This document shows, piece after piece, positions 27,322 to 39,164 of a DNA stretch of 64,000 bases (positions are counted from its first letter, which is position 1; each line of letters begins with the position of its first letter). Source of the DNA: Microbacterium enclense (GTDB lineage Bacteria > Actinomycetota > Actinomycetes > Actinomycetales > Microbacteriaceae); assembly GCF_001456955.1 (NCBI RefSeq), contig NZ_KQ758469.1, positions 374,926-438,925 on the forward strand, in the 5' to 3' direction. Position numbers and translations under genes: made by a program. The notes beneath the pieces are model-generated. The model did no database searches, was not told the DNA's origin, and saw only the letters and a list, made by a program, of their open reading frames with translations.

Positions 27322-27678
27322 TCAGTCCTTTCGGGCGGGCACGACGAATCCGTGCCGAGTGAGTTCGTGACGGAAGGCCCGGTGAGGACGGACGTCGTCG
27401 ATGCCACCCTGAGCCCAGGGATGACACCGTGCGAGACGGGCGGCGGTGTACGCGACGCCCTTCACGAGTCCGTGCTGCTGCACGGCGCCCACCGAATAGG
27501 CGGAGCAGGAGGGGTAGTACTTGCACACGTCGCCGTAGACGTGCGAGATCGTGGCCCGGTACGCGTGCAGAAGGGCGAGTCCCGCGTTCCGGGGGAGGAG
27601 CGGAACGGATGCCAGGAGTGCATCGGCAGAGAGCCGACCGGCGCCCGTGGCCGAGGTCGGAAGCGTCGATGCGCTCAT
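27322..27678 (-). CDS. yidD: membrane protein insertion efficiency factor YidD
   Basis: A 118-residue YidD (DUF37/alpha-hemolysin family) that assists YidC-dependent insertion. The family core is YRATISHVYGDVCKYYPSCS, with the conserved cysteines of CKYYPSC, then YTAARLARCHPWAQGGIDDV. The ATG at 27678 overlaps the rnpA stop by 4 nt. An N-terminal extension of about 30 residues (MSASTLPTSATGAGRLSAD) is longer than usual. The gene ends 2 nt before the yidC start. Confidence 0.95.
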   Translation of the reverse strand: MSASTLPTSATGAGRLSADALLASVPLLPRNAGLALLHAYRATISHVYGDVCKYYPSCSAYSVGAVQQHGLVKGVAYTAARLARCHPWAQGGIDDVRPHRAFRHELTRHGFVVPARKD

Positions 27679-28013
27679 GCCGACGCCTTCCGTTCGAGGC
27701 ATCTCACCACGTCGGCACGCAGGGTCGCATAATCCGTCGTCGCGGCCGAGGGGAGTGCACGGATGACGATCGAGGCGCCCCCGCGAATCGACGGGAGCGC
27801 CTCGGCGCACACCGCTTTGAGACGGCGGCGGATGGTGTTGCGGGTGACGGCGGAGCCGACCTGTCGGCTCACGATGAAGCCGAACCGCGGTGCATCGGTG
27901 TCAGCCGAGGTCCCGACGTACGTCACGGTGTGCGCTCCGGCACAGCGAGAGCCCCGTCGGACTGTGGCTTTGTAGTCCGATCCGCGGGTGAGTCGGTTCG
28001 GCTTCGCGAGCAC
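27675..28013 (-). CDS. rnpA: ribonuclease P protein component
   Basis: A 112-residue basic protein that binds the RNase P RNA and helps tRNA 5' processing. It starts VLAKPNRLTRGSDYKATVRR, the usual actinobacterial RnpA opening, with the RNR-type signature in VTRNTIRRRLKAV and the conserved Phe-Ile-Val-Ser-Arg strand. GTG at 28013 is chosen because upstream codons are antisense to rpmH and atypical. It follows rpmH by 8 nt and overlaps yidD. Confidence 0.95.
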   Translation of the reverse strand: MLAKPNRLTRGSDYKATVRRGSRCAGAHTVTYVGTSADTDAPRFGFIVSRQVGSAVTRNTIRRRLKAVCAEALPSIRGGASIVIRALPSAATTDYATLRADVVRCLERKASA

Positions 28014-28021
28014 CGGGTCTG

Positions 28022-28159
28022 TCAGGCCGAGAGCTCGGTACGGCCCTTGGCGCGACGCGCCGAGAGGATGCCGCGGCCGGCACGCGTGCGCATGCGGGCG
28101 CGGAAGCCGTGCTTCTTGGCGCGGCGACGGTTGTTGGGCTGGAAGGTGCGCTTGCTCAT
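28022..28159 (-). CDS. rpmH: 50S ribosomal protein L34
   Basis: A 45-residue protein: [20 protein letters not shown] and then a basic stretch ending GRTELSA, which is L34. It is the first gene of the leftward operon rpmH-rnpA-yidD-yidC-jag-rsmG, divergent from dnaA. GGAG lies 6 nt before the ATG. Confidence 0.98.
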   Translation of the reverse strand: MSKRTFQPNNRRRAKKHGFRARMRTRAGRGILSARRAKGRTELSA

Positions 28160-28293
28160 GGGTCACTCCGGAGGTGGTGTCGCCCGATGCTCTTCTGCCG
28201 GGGACGGGGTCGGGACTGCCGTATAGGCATAAGTCAACCGACTAAGGCTACGTCGTGCGCGGCGTTAACTCAAACCGGGAAGCCGACCGCCCA

Positions 28294-28402
28294 TTATCCC
28301 CAGGCGTTGTCCACAAGCGTGGCAAAGACACGCGGCCGGGTCTTACAGTGGATTTTGCTCCGCGAGAGCCGCGAACTAGCGTGGCCCCGGAAGTTATCCA
28401 CA
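28294..28402 (+). promoter_or_regulatory. DnaA boxes in the dnaA promoter region
   Basis: The 293-nt rpmH-dnaA spacer carries TTATCCCCA at 28294-28302, TTGTCCACA at 28307-28315 and the perfect box TTATCCACA at 28394-28402, consistent with dnaA autoregulation. A possible -10 is TACAGT at 28344-28349. Confidence 0.75.
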
Positions 28403-28453
28403 GGTTCGGCGCGACTCGTCGATCGCCCGTCGCGTCTAGATCCCGGAGGGGAT

Positions 28454-29881
28454 ATGTCTTTGCACGAAGTACCGGATGTACCCGTCTGGTCAGCCGTGCT
28501 GGACCATCTTCTCACTGACGACCGCGTCACCCCGCAGCTGCACGGCTTCCTGAATCTGGCGGTGCCGCAGGGCGTCATGGGCGGCACCCTCTACCTCGAC
28601 GTCCCGAACGACCTCACCGCGGCGCAGTTCAACAAGCGCATGCGCGCGCCCATCCTCGAAGCGCTGGCCCAGGTGCAGGGCAGCGACCCCGAGATCGGAA
28701 CCTTCCGCGTCGTCGTCAACCCCGACATCGTCGAGTCCCCTCGCGAGCCGATCAGCCCCGCCGGCGATCGCCCTCCGTTGGCGCCCGCGATCACCGTCCA
28801 CTCCGCCGTCAGCGATCAGACGCCGGAACCGATCGTGCCCGCGTCCCGCAACGACACGCGCCTCAATCCGAAGTACACCTTCGACAACTTCGTCATCGGC
28901 CAGTCCAACCGCTTCGCCCACGCGGCCGCGGTCGCCGTCGCCGAGGCTCCGGCCAAGGCGTACAACCCGCTGTTCATCTATGGCGACTCCGGACTCGGCA
29001 AGACGCACCTCCTCCACGCCATCGGCGACTACGCCGCGAGCATGTACGCCGGCATCCGCGTGCGATACGTCTCGAGCGAAGAGTTCACGAACGACTTCAT
29101 CAACTCGATCGCCAACAACCGCGGCTCGGCGTTCCAGGCGCGTTACCGCGACGTCGACATCCTGCTCATCGACGACATCCAGTTCCTGCAGGGGCGCGCA
29201 GAGACGCAGGAAGCCTTCTTCCACACCTTCAACACGCTCCACGATCACGACAAGCAAGTCGTCATCACCAGCGACCTGCCGCCGAAGCAGCTGACCGGCT
29301 TCGAAGACCGCATGCGCAGCCGCTTCGAGTGGGGTCTGATCACCGACGTCCAAGCGCCCGACCTCGAGACCCGCATCGCGATCCTGCGCAAGAAGGCGCA
29401 GAGCGAGAGACTCCTCATTCCCGACGACGTCCTGGAGTACATCGCCACCGTGGTCTCGTCGAACATCCGTGAGCTCGAGGGCGCGCTCATCCGCGTGTCG
29501 GCGTTCGCCAGCTTGAACCGTTCCACGCTCGACATGTCGCTCGCGCAGACGGTGCTGCGCGACATCATCGACCAGGACGACGCCAACGTCATCTCGCCGA
29601 CCGACATCATCACGGCGACGGCCCAGTACTTCAAACTGTCGGTCGACGATCTCTACGGCTCGAGCCGTTCTCAGGCGGTGGCGACGGCGCGCCAGATCGC
29701 GATGTACCTCTGCCGTGAGCGCACCAGCCTGTCGCTACCCAAGATCGGACAGCTCTTCGGCAACCGGGATCACACCACCGTCATGTATGCGTACAAGAAG
29801 ATCAGCGACCTCATGAAGGAGCGCCGATCGATCTTCAACCAGGTCTCCGAGATCACGAGCCAGCTGGGTCGTATGCGCTGA
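28454..29881 (+). CDS. dnaA: chromosomal replication initiator DnaA
   Basis: A 475-residue initiator. Domain I covers residues 1 to about 85; domain II is a short Pro-rich linker (about 95-130). The AAA+ domain III has Walker A GDSGLGKT at 177-184, Walker B ILLIDDIQFL and sensor elements around RMRSRFEWGL. C-terminal domain IV binds boxes with ARQIAMYLCRERTSLSLP and FGNRDHTTVMYAYKK. The linker is much shorter than in Streptomyces. The ATG at 28454 has CGGAGGGG upstream. The adjacent intergenic regions carry DnaA boxes. Confidence 0.99.
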   Translation: MSLHEVPDVPVWSAVLDHLLTDDRVTPQLHGFLNLAVPQGVMGGTLYLDVPNDLTAAQFNKRMRAPILEALAQVQGSDPEIGTFRVVVNPDIVESPREPISPAGDRPPLAPAITVHSAVSDQTPEPIVPASRNDTRLNPKYTFDNFVIGQSNRFAHAAAVAVAEAPAKAYNPLFIYGDSGLGKTHLLHAIGDYAASMYAGIRVRYVSSEEFTNDFINSIANNRGSAFQARYRDVDILLIDDIQFLQGRAETQEAFFHTFNTLHDHDKQVVITSDLPPKQLTGFEDRMRSRFEWGLITDVQAPDLETRIAILRKKAQSERLLIPDDVLEYIATVVSSNIRELEGALIRVSAFASLNRSTLDMSLAQTVLRDIIDQDDANVISPTDIITATAQYFKLSVDDLYGSSRSQAVATARQIAMYLCRERTSLSLPKIGQLFGNRDHTTVMYAYKKISDLMKERRSIFNQVSEITSQLGRMR

Positions 29882-29893
29882 GTGCCGCTCTCC

Positions 29894-29940
29894 CGAAGGG
29901 GTCCGTCCATTTCCGTGGAACGGGCCCCTTCGCCGTTTTT
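29894..29940 (+). terminator. terminator downstream of dnaA
   Basis: An imperfect GC-rich stem, CGAAGGGGTCCGTCC with GGAACGGGCCCCTTCG, ending in CCGTTTTT. Confidence 0.75.
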
Positions 29941-30332
29941 GGCCGCTGATCAGGCATACAGCACCGCTCGCACGCAGTTTCGGACATGGTTCTACACAGT
30001 GTGGAAAACCTGTGGATAACTCGGCTTTCCTGCGGATGGACTGTGCACGGATTCGTTAACACTGTGGAGGAGCCATTCGAGGTGCAGCGCGCGAGTCGTG
30101 TTAACAACACAGGCTCTCCGCAACCCGTCCACAGTGAACAGACGCACGCATCCCTGCTGTTAACACGCGTGTCGGGAGTTATCCACAGTTCCCACAGCGG
30201 TTAACAAGATGAAGACTCCAACTCTTGGTTAAGGGAAATTCGATGACCTCGCCGTGCCGACAGCGCTCGCCGTGCCTGCATCGAAGGGGGCACTAGCATG
30301 GGTAAGCCATACCCGCCGTCAAGGGAGCGCCC
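29941..30332. other. oriC: origin of replication oriC
   Basis: The dnaA-dnaN spacer, visibly more AT-rich than its flanks. It holds perfect DnaA boxes at 30011-30019 (minus orientation, TGTGGATAA) and 30179-30187 (TTATCCACA). Several degenerate forms such as GTGTGGAAA, GTCCACAGT and CTGTGGAGG lie between, along with recurrent GTTAAC motifs at about 30055-30205. A TAGCAT -10 at 30294-30299 probably serves dnaN. Location and box density support oriC; a defined unwinding element is not obvious. Confidence 0.88.
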
Positions 30333-31484
30333 GTGAAGTTCCACGTCAATCGCGATGTGTTCAGCGAAGCCGTCTCGTTCGTGGTCAAGCTCCTGCCCCA
30401 GCGCAACCCGCAGCCGATCCTGGCCGGCGTGCTGATCGAAGCGGGCGAAGAGGGCCTCACCCTCGCCGCCTTCGATTACGAGGCGTCCGCGCGCACTACC
30501 ATCGAGGCCACGGTCGACGAGCCGGGCACGATCCTCGTCCACGGTCGACTCCTCAGCGACATCGCGAGCCGTCTGCCGAACGCGCCCATCCAGATCGCGG
30601 TCGACGACGACGGCGGCATCCTGCTCACGTGCGGTTCGGCGCGATTCACCCTGGCTTCCATGCCCGTGCAGGAATACCCGGCCATCCCAGAGGTGACGGG
30701 TGAGTCCGGGCTCGTTCCCGCCGACGAGTTCGCCACCGCGATCGCTCAGGTCGCCTTCGCCGCCTCCCGTGACGATGTGACCCCGGTCCTCACCGGTGTG
30801 CAGCTCGAAGTCACCGGAACACAGCTCAGCCTCGTCGCGACCGACCGTTACCGTGTGGCCCTGCGAGAGATCCCGTGGGACGGCGGGGCAGCGGCATCCG
30901 ACGAGCCGACGTCGGCTCTCGTTCCCGCTCGCACCCTGCAGGAGGTCGGCAAGACCTTCGCGCACGGCGGCGACATCTCGATCGCCTTCTCGGGATCGGG
31001 AGACCGCGAGATCATCGCGTTCTCGTCGGGCAACAAGACGGTGACGTCGCTGCTCATCAAGGGGAACTTCCCGCCGGTGCGTCGACTGTTCCCGGCCCAG
31101 ACCGAGCACCACAGCGTCGTGAACACCGCCGAACTCGCCGAGGCCGTGCGCCGCGTGGCACTCGTGCTCGACCGCTCGGCTCCGCTGCGATTCACCTTCG
31201 GCCCCGACGGCGTCTCGATGGACGCCTCCGGCACGGAGCAGGCACGCGCGACGGAGTCCGTCGATGCGACCCTCGTGGGCGATGAGGTCACCCTCGGACT
31301 CAACCCGCAGTACCTGCTCGAGTCGCTCGGAGCCGTTCGCAGCGAGTTCACGCGCATCACGTTCACCTCGAGCGACAACGCCAACAAGCTCAGCCCGGTG
31401 CTCGTGACCCCGCAGACGTCCGTCGACAAGGGCGGCGAAGGCTCGTTCAAGTACCTGCTGCAGCCGAACCTGCTTCTGCGCTGA
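30333..31484 (+). CDS. dnaN: DNA polymerase III beta sliding clamp
   Basis: A 383-residue clamp that tethers the replicative polymerase. It starts with GTG as MKFHVNRDVFSEAVSFVVKL, with three tandem clamp folds of about 120 residues each, including DRYRVALREIPWD and the C-terminal PVLVTPQTS region. AGGGAGCG precedes the start. It lies immediately downstream of oriC and 46 nt before recF, the canonical order. Confidence 0.98.
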   Translation: MKFHVNRDVFSEAVSFVVKLLPQRNPQPILAGVLIEAGEEGLTLAAFDYEASARTTIEATVDEPGTILVHGRLLSDIASRLPNAPIQIAVDDDGGILLTCGSARFTLASMPVQEYPAIPEVTGESGLVPADEFATAIAQVAFAASRDDVTPVLTGVQLEVTGTQLSLVATDRYRVALREIPWDGGAAASDEPTSALVPARTLQEVGKTFAHGGDISIAFSGSGDREIIAFSSGNKTVTSLLIKGNFPPVRRLFPAQTEHHSVVNTAELAEAVRRVALVLDRSAPLRFTFGPDGVSMDASGTEQARATESVDATLVGDEVTLGLNPQYLLESLGAVRSEFTRITFTSSDNANKLSPVLVTPQTSVDKGGEGSFKYLLQPNLLLR

Positions 31485-31518
31485 GTCGTCGTCCGGCAGC
31501 CGTGTCGGAGGTCCCGGG

Positions 31519-31524
31519 TAGTCT
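31519..31524 (+). promoter_or_regulatory. -10 element TAGTCT of recF, leaderless
   Basis: TAGTCT ends 6 nt before the recF GTG at 31531. It could allow recF expression independent of dnaN. Confidence 0.5.
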
Positions 31525-31530
31525 GACTCG

Positions 31531-32685
31531 GTGATCGTGGAGCAGCTCGGACTGAAGGACTTCCGCAATTACGCGGCAGCCGATGTCTCGCTCGCCACGG
31601 GCGCCAACGTCTTCGTGGGGCGCAACGGTCAGGGCAAGACCAACCTCGTCGAAGCGGTGGCCTACCTGGCGACGCTGGGATCGCACCGGGTCTCCAGCGA
31701 TGCGCCTCTGGTGCGCGATGGAACGGATGCCGCGATCGTGCGCGCCCGGCTCGCCCACGGTGAGCGCAGCGTGCTGCTCGAGCTGCAACTCAACCGCCAG
31801 GGCGCGAACAAAGCCCGGGTCAACGGGGTGAACGTCCGCACATCGGAGCTCCCGCGCTACGCACAGGTCGTGCTGTTCGCCCCCGAAGACCTGCAGATCG
31901 TGCGGGGCGACCCCTCCGCGCGGCGTCGCTTCGCCGATCAGTTGATCGTGCAGCGCACCCCCCGAATGGCCGCGGTGCTGGGCGACTACGATCGCGTCCT
32001 GCGCCAACGGAGTGCGCTGTTGAAGTCGGCCCGGGCCCGCGGGCTCCGAGGCGACGCGCTCAGCACTCTCGACGTGTGGGATGACAAGCTGATCACCCTC
32101 GGTACCGAGGTGATCGAGGCGCGTCTGGCATTGGCATCCGATCTCTCCCTTCCGGTCGCGCGCGCCTACGCCGCCATCGCCGGGGCCGATCATGAACCGC
32201 GGCTGTCCTGGGCGTTGTCGGTGGGAGGAGGCGACCCCGAAGAGGGCGATTCCGCGGCGGCGGGACGCTCGTCGGCGCCGCTGGGCGAGCAGTTCCGCGC
32301 GGCCCTCGCCGCCCGCCGCTCGACGGAGCTCGAGCGAGGGCTCACGCTGGTCGGTCCGCATCGAGACGACCTCGTGCTCGAGGTCCGCGGCCTGCCGGTG
32401 AAGGGGTACGCATCCCACGGAGAGTCGTGGTCGGTCGCGCTGGCGCTGCGGCTGGCATCCGCCGAGCTGCTCCGTGCCGAATCACGGCTGGGCGATCCCG
32501 TGCTCATCCTCGACGACGTCTTCGCCGAGCTCGACGCCGGCCGCCGCTCCAGGCTCGCCGAGCTCGCGGGAGGGTACGAGCAGGTCATCGTCACCTCCGC
32601 CGTCGAAGAAGACGTTCCCGACGCCCTGCGCGCACACGTGGTGAGGGTCGAGGCGGGGCGGATCAGGGAGTCGGACGATGACTGA
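31531..32685 (+). CDS. recF: DNA replication/repair protein RecF
   Basis: A 384-residue SMC-like ATPase that loads RecA at gaps. Walker A is VGRNGQGKTNLVEAV, the ABC signature region is around SHGESWSVALALRLASAELL, and Walker B is PVLILDDVFAELDAGRR. A GTG start with no Shine-Dalgarno and a TAGTCT element suggests a leaderless transcript. It overlaps the DUF721 gene by 8 nt. Confidence 0.97.
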   Translation: MIVEQLGLKDFRNYAAADVSLATGANVFVGRNGQGKTNLVEAVAYLATLGSHRVSSDAPLVRDGTDAAIVRARLAHGERSVLLELQLNRQGANKARVNGVNVRTSELPRYAQVVLFAPEDLQIVRGDPSARRRFADQLIVQRTPRMAAVLGDYDRVLRQRSALLKSARARGLRGDALSTLDVWDDKLITLGTEVIEARLALASDLSLPVARAYAAIAGADHEPRLSWALSVGGGDPEEGDSAAAGRSSAPLGEQFRAALAARRSTELERGLTLVGPHRDDLVLEVRGLPVKGYASHGESWSVALALRLASAELLRAESRLGDPVLILDDVFAELDAGRRSRLAELAGGYEQVIVTSAVEEDVPDALRAHVVRVEAGRIRESDDD

Positions 32686-33166
32686 CGACCCCGAGCTTCC
32701 CGAGACCATCTCGACCTACCTGCGTCTGCGGGGTCTCGAGCCGTCGCCGTACCGCAAGAAGAAGCGTCGCCGGCGCACCGACGACGGTGAGAACGCCCCC
32801 TTCACGCCCGGCCGCGATCCCCGCGGTCTCGGTGACGTGCTGTCGGCCCTCACGCAGTCGGCCGGGTGGGAGCCGCAATTGTCGCGAGAAGACCTCGTGC
32901 GCACGTGGGACGAGGTGGCGGGGGCCGACACCGCTGCTCACACCCGGCCCGTCGCCTTGGATGCCGGCACCCTCACCGTCCAGGCCGACTCGACGGCGTG
33001 GGCGAAGCAACTGCAGCTCATGCGGGCGCACATCCTGTCGGAGATCATCAGACGCTTCCCCGAAGCGGGGGTGGAGGCGATCCGCTTCGTCGGGCCCGAC
33101 GTCCCCTCTTGGAAATGGGGGCCCAGAGCCGTTCCAGGCCGCGGTCCGCGCGATACCTACGGCTAG
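32678..33166 (+). CDS. DUF721 family protein (DciA-like)
   Basis: A 162-residue DUF721 protein, the family related to the DciA helicase-operating factor and placed between recF and gyrB throughout actinobacteria. It starts MTDDPELPETISTYLRLRG with a basic patch KKKRRRR. The DUF721 core is about 55-125: LSREDLVRTWDEVAGADTAA, VALDAGTLTVQADSTAWA and LQLMRAHILSEII. A C-terminal Pro/Arg tail follows. It probably loads or modulates DnaB, by analogy with DciA, but actinobacterial members are little studied. Confidence 0.92.
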   Translation: MTDDPELPETISTYLRLRGLEPSPYRKKKRRRRTDDGENAPFTPGRDPRGLGDVLSALTQSAGWEPQLSREDLVRTWDEVAGADTAAHTRPVALDAGTLTVQADSTAWAKQLQLMRAHILSEIIRRFPEAGVEAIRFVGPDVPSWKWGPRAVPGRGPRDTYG

Positions 33167-33286
33167 GCCATGGTCGGTCCCGGTTCGACGCGATTTCTCC
33201 CCGCATTGAGCCGCACACACCGTTTCGAAGGGCCCGGCGCGATAAGATGGAGGTTCCGACGAACCGATTCTGGAGCGCGCGTACCC

Positions 33287-35323
33287 ATGACGTCCGAAAA
33301 CCCCGACAGCGTTTCCGAGGAACCCGAAGCGACCTCTCCCGCGAAGGTTCCCAACGAGTACGGGGCAGACGCCATCCAGGTGCTCGAGGGGCTCGAGGCG
33401 GTTCGCAAGCGCCCCGGCATGTACATCGGGTCCACGGGTGAGCGCGGCCTGCACCACCTCGTGCAAGAGATCGTCGACAACTCCGTCGATGAGGCCCTGG
33501 CCGGCTACTGCGACACGATCGACGTCACGATCCTCAGCGACGGTGCCGTCCGCGTGGTCGACAACGGTCGTGGCATCCCCGTCGACATGCACCGCACCGA
33601 GGGCAAGTCGACCGTCGAGGTCGTGCTCACCGTTCTCCACGCCGGAGGCAAGTTCGGCGGCGGCGGCTATGCCGTCTCGGGCGGTCTGCACGGCGTCGGC
33701 TCGTCGGTGGTCAATGCGCTGTCGACCCGACTCGAGGTCGAGGTGCAGCGCCAGGGTCACGTGTGGCGGCAGTCGTTCCGCAACGGCGGTGTGCCCCTCG
33801 CTCCGCTCGAGAAGGGCGAAGCGAGCGAGAGCACGGGCACGTCGATCACGTTCTGGCCGGATGCCACGATCTTCGACACCATCGACTTCGACTACGACAC
33901 GCTGCGTACGCGCTTCCAGCAGATGGCCTTCCTCAACAAGGGCCTGCGCCTGAGCCTGCGCGACGAGCGACCGCAGTCGCTCGTGACCGAGGGCGAGCCC
34001 GGCGAAGAGGTCACCGAGGCCCGCCACGACTCGTTCCTGTACGAGCGCGGACTGGTCGACTACGTCGAGCACCTCAACCGCGTGCGCAAGGCCGACGTCG
34101 TCAACGACGAGATCATCGAGGTCGAGTCCGAAGACACCGAGCGCAAGATCGCGCTCGAGCTGGCGATGCAGTGGACCACGGCGTACACCGAGAACGTCTT
34201 CACCTACGCAAACACCATCAACACCCACGAGGGCGGTACGCACGAAGAGGGCTTCCGCGCCGCGCTGACGACGCTCGTCAACCGCTACGCGCGGGCCAAC
34301 AACCTCCTCAAAGAGAAAGACGACAACCTCACCGGCGACGACATCCGCGAGGGTCTCACCGCGGTCATCTCGGTGAAGCTGTCGGAGCCGCAGTTCGAGG
34401 GGCAGACCAAGACGAAGCTCGGCAACACCGAGGCGCGCGCGTTCGTGCAGAAGGTCGTCGGCGACAAGCTCGGCGACTGGTTCGACCGCAACCCGGGCCA
34501 GGCCAAGAACATCATCCGTAAGGCGATCGACGCCGCGACCGCTCGTCTGGCTGCCCGCAAGGCGCGCGAGACCGCCCGCCGCAAGAGCGTCTTCGAGTCG
34601 GCGGCGATGCCCGACAAGCTCAAGGACTGCACCTCGAAGGACCCCTCGATCAGCGAGATCTTCCTCGTCGAGGGTGACTCGGCCGGCGGCTCCGCCGTGC
34701 AGGGTCGCGACCCGCACACCCAGGCGATCCTGGCGCTGCGCGGCAAGATCCTCAACGTCGAGCGCGCCCGCCTCGACCGCGCACTGGGCAACAAAGAAGT
34801 GCAGGCGATGATCCAGGCGTTCGGCACGGGCATCGGGGAAGACTTCGACATGTCGAAGGCGCGCTACCACAAGATCGTTCTGATGGCCGATGCCGACGTC
34901 GACGGCCAGCACATCACGACGCTGCTGCTCACGCTGCTGTTCCGCTACATGCGCGGACTCATCGAGGCGGGCTTCGTCTACCTCGCCCAGCCCCCGCTGT
35001 ACCGACTGAAGTGGTCGAACCACCCGCACGAGTACGCCTACAGCGACCGGGAGCGCGACGCGCTGCTCGTCGACGGTCAGGCATCGGGTCGTCGCATCCC
35101 GAAAGACAACGGCATCCAGCGCTACAAGGGTCTCGGCGAGATGAACGACCACGAGCTGTGGGAGACCACGATGGACCCGCAGACGCGCACGCTGAAGCAG
35201 GTGACCATCGATGACGCCGCGGCCGCCGACGAGATCTTCTCCGTGCTCATGGGAGAAGACGTCGAGTCGCGCCGCACCTTCATCCAGCGCAACGCGAAAG
35301 ACGTCCGCTTCCTCGACATCTGA
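33287..35323 (+). CDS. gyrB: DNA gyrase subunit B
   Basis: A 678-residue ATPase subunit of gyrase. It shows the GHKL ATP site with [10 protein letters not shown] and VDNGRGIPV, a transducer domain, the TOPRIM segment [16 protein letters not shown] with catalytic Glu, and ADADVDGQH metal-binding Asps. The C-terminus ends DVRFLDI. I start at ATG 33287; upstream codons in frame are unlike GyrB. A possible -10, TAAGAT, lies at 33243-33248. gyrA follows 52 nt downstream. Confidence 0.98.
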   Translation: MTSENPDSVSEEPEATSPAKVPNEYGADAIQVLEGLEAVRKRPGMYIGSTGERGLHHLVQEIVDNSVDEALAGYCDTIDVTILSDGAVRVVDNGRGIPVDMHRTEGKSTVEVVLTVLHAGGKFGGGGYAVSGGLHGVGSSVVNALSTRLEVEVQRQGHVWRQSFRNGGVPLAPLEKGEASESTGTSITFWPDATIFDTIDFDYDTLRTRFQQMAFLNKGLRLSLRDERPQSLVTEGEPGEEVTEARHDSFLYERGLVDYVEHLNRVRKADVVNDEIIEVESEDTERKIALELAMQWTTAYTENVFTYANTINTHEGGTHEEGFRAALTTLVNRYARANNLLKEKDDNLTGDDIREGLTAVISVKLSEPQFEGQTKTKLGNTEARAFVQKVVGDKLGDWFDRNPGQAKNIIRKAIDAATARLAARKARETARRKSVFESAAMPDKLKDCTSKDPSISEIFLVEGDSAGGSAVQGRDPHTQAILALRGKILNVERARLDRALGNKEVQAMIQAFGTGIGEDFDMSKARYHKIVLMADADVDGQHITTLLLTLLFRYMRGLIEAGFVYLAQPPLYRLKWSNHPHEYAYSDRERDALLVDGQASGRRIPKDNGIQRYKGLGEMNDHELWETTMDPQTRTLKQVTIDDAAAADEIFSVLMGEDVESRRTFIQRNAKDVRFLDI

Positions 35324-35375
35324 TTCCGTCGCGCCCGGCGCGACGAACGACGACGCACTACGAAACTGAGAACAC

Positions 35376-38002
<2,627 letters not shown>

Positions 38003-38006
<4 letters not shown>

Positions 38007-38404
38007 GCACGGTAGCTGACAAGCTGGCGAAGAAGTCGACGCACAAGACCCCGGCCAAGCAGGTGCGGTTGCGCCTGGTCTACATCGACTTCTGGTCGGC
38101 GGTGAAGCTGTCGTTCCTGGCAGCGGTGGCTCTGGCCATCGTCACCGTGGTGTCGTACTTCCTGCTCTACCTCGTGGTCGCGGCGACCCTGCTGCCCCGG
38201 CTCGATGAGTTCTTCACCAGCTTCACCGACGGTGGCGCCACTCTGTCGCAGTACGTCGGCCTGCCGCAGGTCATGGCTTTCGCGGCGATCATCGCGATCC
38301 TGAACCTCGTCGTGGTCACCGTTCTCGGTGCCGTGATGGCCGGGATCTACAACCTCGCGGTCAAGGTGACGGGCGGCCTGCTGGTCGGCTTCACCTCCAA
38401 CTGA
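38003..38404 (+). CDS. DUF3566 membrane protein
   Basis: A 133-residue DUF3566 protein coupled to gyrA by ATGA, in the conserved actinobacterial position before the tRNA-Ile/tRNA-Ala pair. Basic N-terminus, then two transmembrane helices (about 34-60 and 92-120) flanking a short external loop. Function unknown; the family is almost confined to actinobacteria. Confidence 0.93.
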
Positions 38405-38434
38405 CCTCGATTCGTGAAAACCTCGGAATTCCGG

Positions 38435-38440
38435 TAAAGT
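38435..38440 (+). promoter_or_regulatory. -10 element TAAAGT for the tRNA pair
   Basis: TAAAGT lies 30 nt before tRNA-Ile, inside a 7-bp hairpin (AACCTCG at 38419 with CGAGGTT at 38444). Low confidence. Confidence 0.3.
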
Positions 38441-38469
38441 CTTCGAGGTTGACATCACGTCAGCGAGAC

Positions 38470-38543
38470 GGGGCTATAGCTCAGGCGGTTAGAGCGCTTC
38501 ACTGATAATGAAGAGGTCCCAGGTTCAAGTCCTGGTAGCCCCA
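38470..38543 (+). tRNA. tRNA-Ile(GAT)
   Basis: A 74-nt cloverleaf. The acceptor GGGGCTA pairs with TAGCCCC, the anticodon loop is CTGATAA with GAT, and the T-loop is GTTCAAGTC. The terminal CCA is not encoded. Confidence 0.98.
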
Positions 38544-38556
38544 CCCCTTCCCTTAC

Positions 38557-38629
38557 GGGGCCTTAGCTCAGCTGGTAGAGCGCCTGCTTTGCAAGCAGGA
38601 TGTCAGGAGTTCGAATCTCCTAGGCTCCA
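38557..38629 (+). tRNA. tRNA-Ala(TGC)
   Basis: A 73-nt cloverleaf. The acceptor GGGGCCT pairs with AGGCTCC (one G-U), the anticodon stem-loop is CTGCTTTGCAAGCAG with TGC, and the T-loop is GTTCGAATC. It follows tRNA-Ile after 13 nt. Confidence 0.98.
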
Positions 38630-38645
38630 CAACATCGAGAAACAG

Positions 38646-38672
38646 AGAGCCGGCCTTCGGGCCGGCTCTTCT
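38646..38672 (+). terminator. terminator of the tRNA-Ile/tRNA-Ala unit
   Basis: A 10-bp stem, AGAGCCGGCC with GGCCGGCTCT, capped by a TTCG tetraloop. Confidence 0.85.
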
Positions 38673-38717
38673 CGTCTGCGGGATGAGTCTCGTGGGTGGG
38701 GGACGACGGGGCTTCGC

Positions 38718-38723
38718 TAGAGT
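38718..38723 (+). promoter_or_regulatory. -10 element TAGAGT of the Nudix gene, leaderless
   Basis: TAGAGT ends 6 nt before the ATG at 38730. Confidence 0.5.
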
Positions 38724-38729
38724 CTGGTC

Positions 38730-39158
38730 ATGGACATGCGGGTCGCCGCGTACGCCGTCATCACCGATGACGACGATCGTGTGCTGCTCGCCCACTGGAT
38801 CGACGGGCGGCGAGCCGCCTGGACGCTTCCGGGAGGCGGCCTCGAAGCGGGGGAGGACCCCGTTCAGGCCGTTCGCCGGGAAGTGCGGGAAGAGACCGGG
38901 TTCCGGGTCACGGTCGGCGACCTGCTCGGCATCCATTCGCGGGTCATCCCGGCCGAGGCGCGTCTCGCCGACGACTCCTCGGGACCGTTGCACACCCTGC
39001 GGATCGTCTATCGCGCGCGGATCATCGGCGGCCGTCTGCGCCACGAGCGAGACGGGTCGACGGATCGGGCGGAATGGTTCACTCTTCCCGCGGCGCGGAA
39101 GGTGCGCCGCGTTCAGCTCGTCGACATCGCGTTGCGCATGGCGGATCTGCGGACGTGA
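38730..39158 (+). CDS. Nudix hydrolase
   Basis: A 142-residue single-domain Nudix hydrolase. The Nudix box is fully present: GGGLEAGEDPVQAVRREV followed by REETGF, matching GX5EX7REUXEEXGU with all metal-binding acids. It probably hydrolyses a nucleoside diphosphate linked to another moiety, such as NDP-sugar or oxidised nucleotides; the substrate is not predictable. The ATG start is apparently leaderless. It converges on the YbaK-like gene with 6 nt between their stops. Confidence 0.92.
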   Translation: MDMRVAAYAVITDDDDRVLLAHWIDGRRAAWTLPGGGLEAGEDPVQAVRREVREETGFRVTVGDLLGIHSRVIPAEARLADDSSGPLHTLRIVYRARIIGGRLRHERDGSTDRAEWFTLPAARKVRRVQLVDIALRMADLRT

Positions 39159-39164
39159 CGGCCG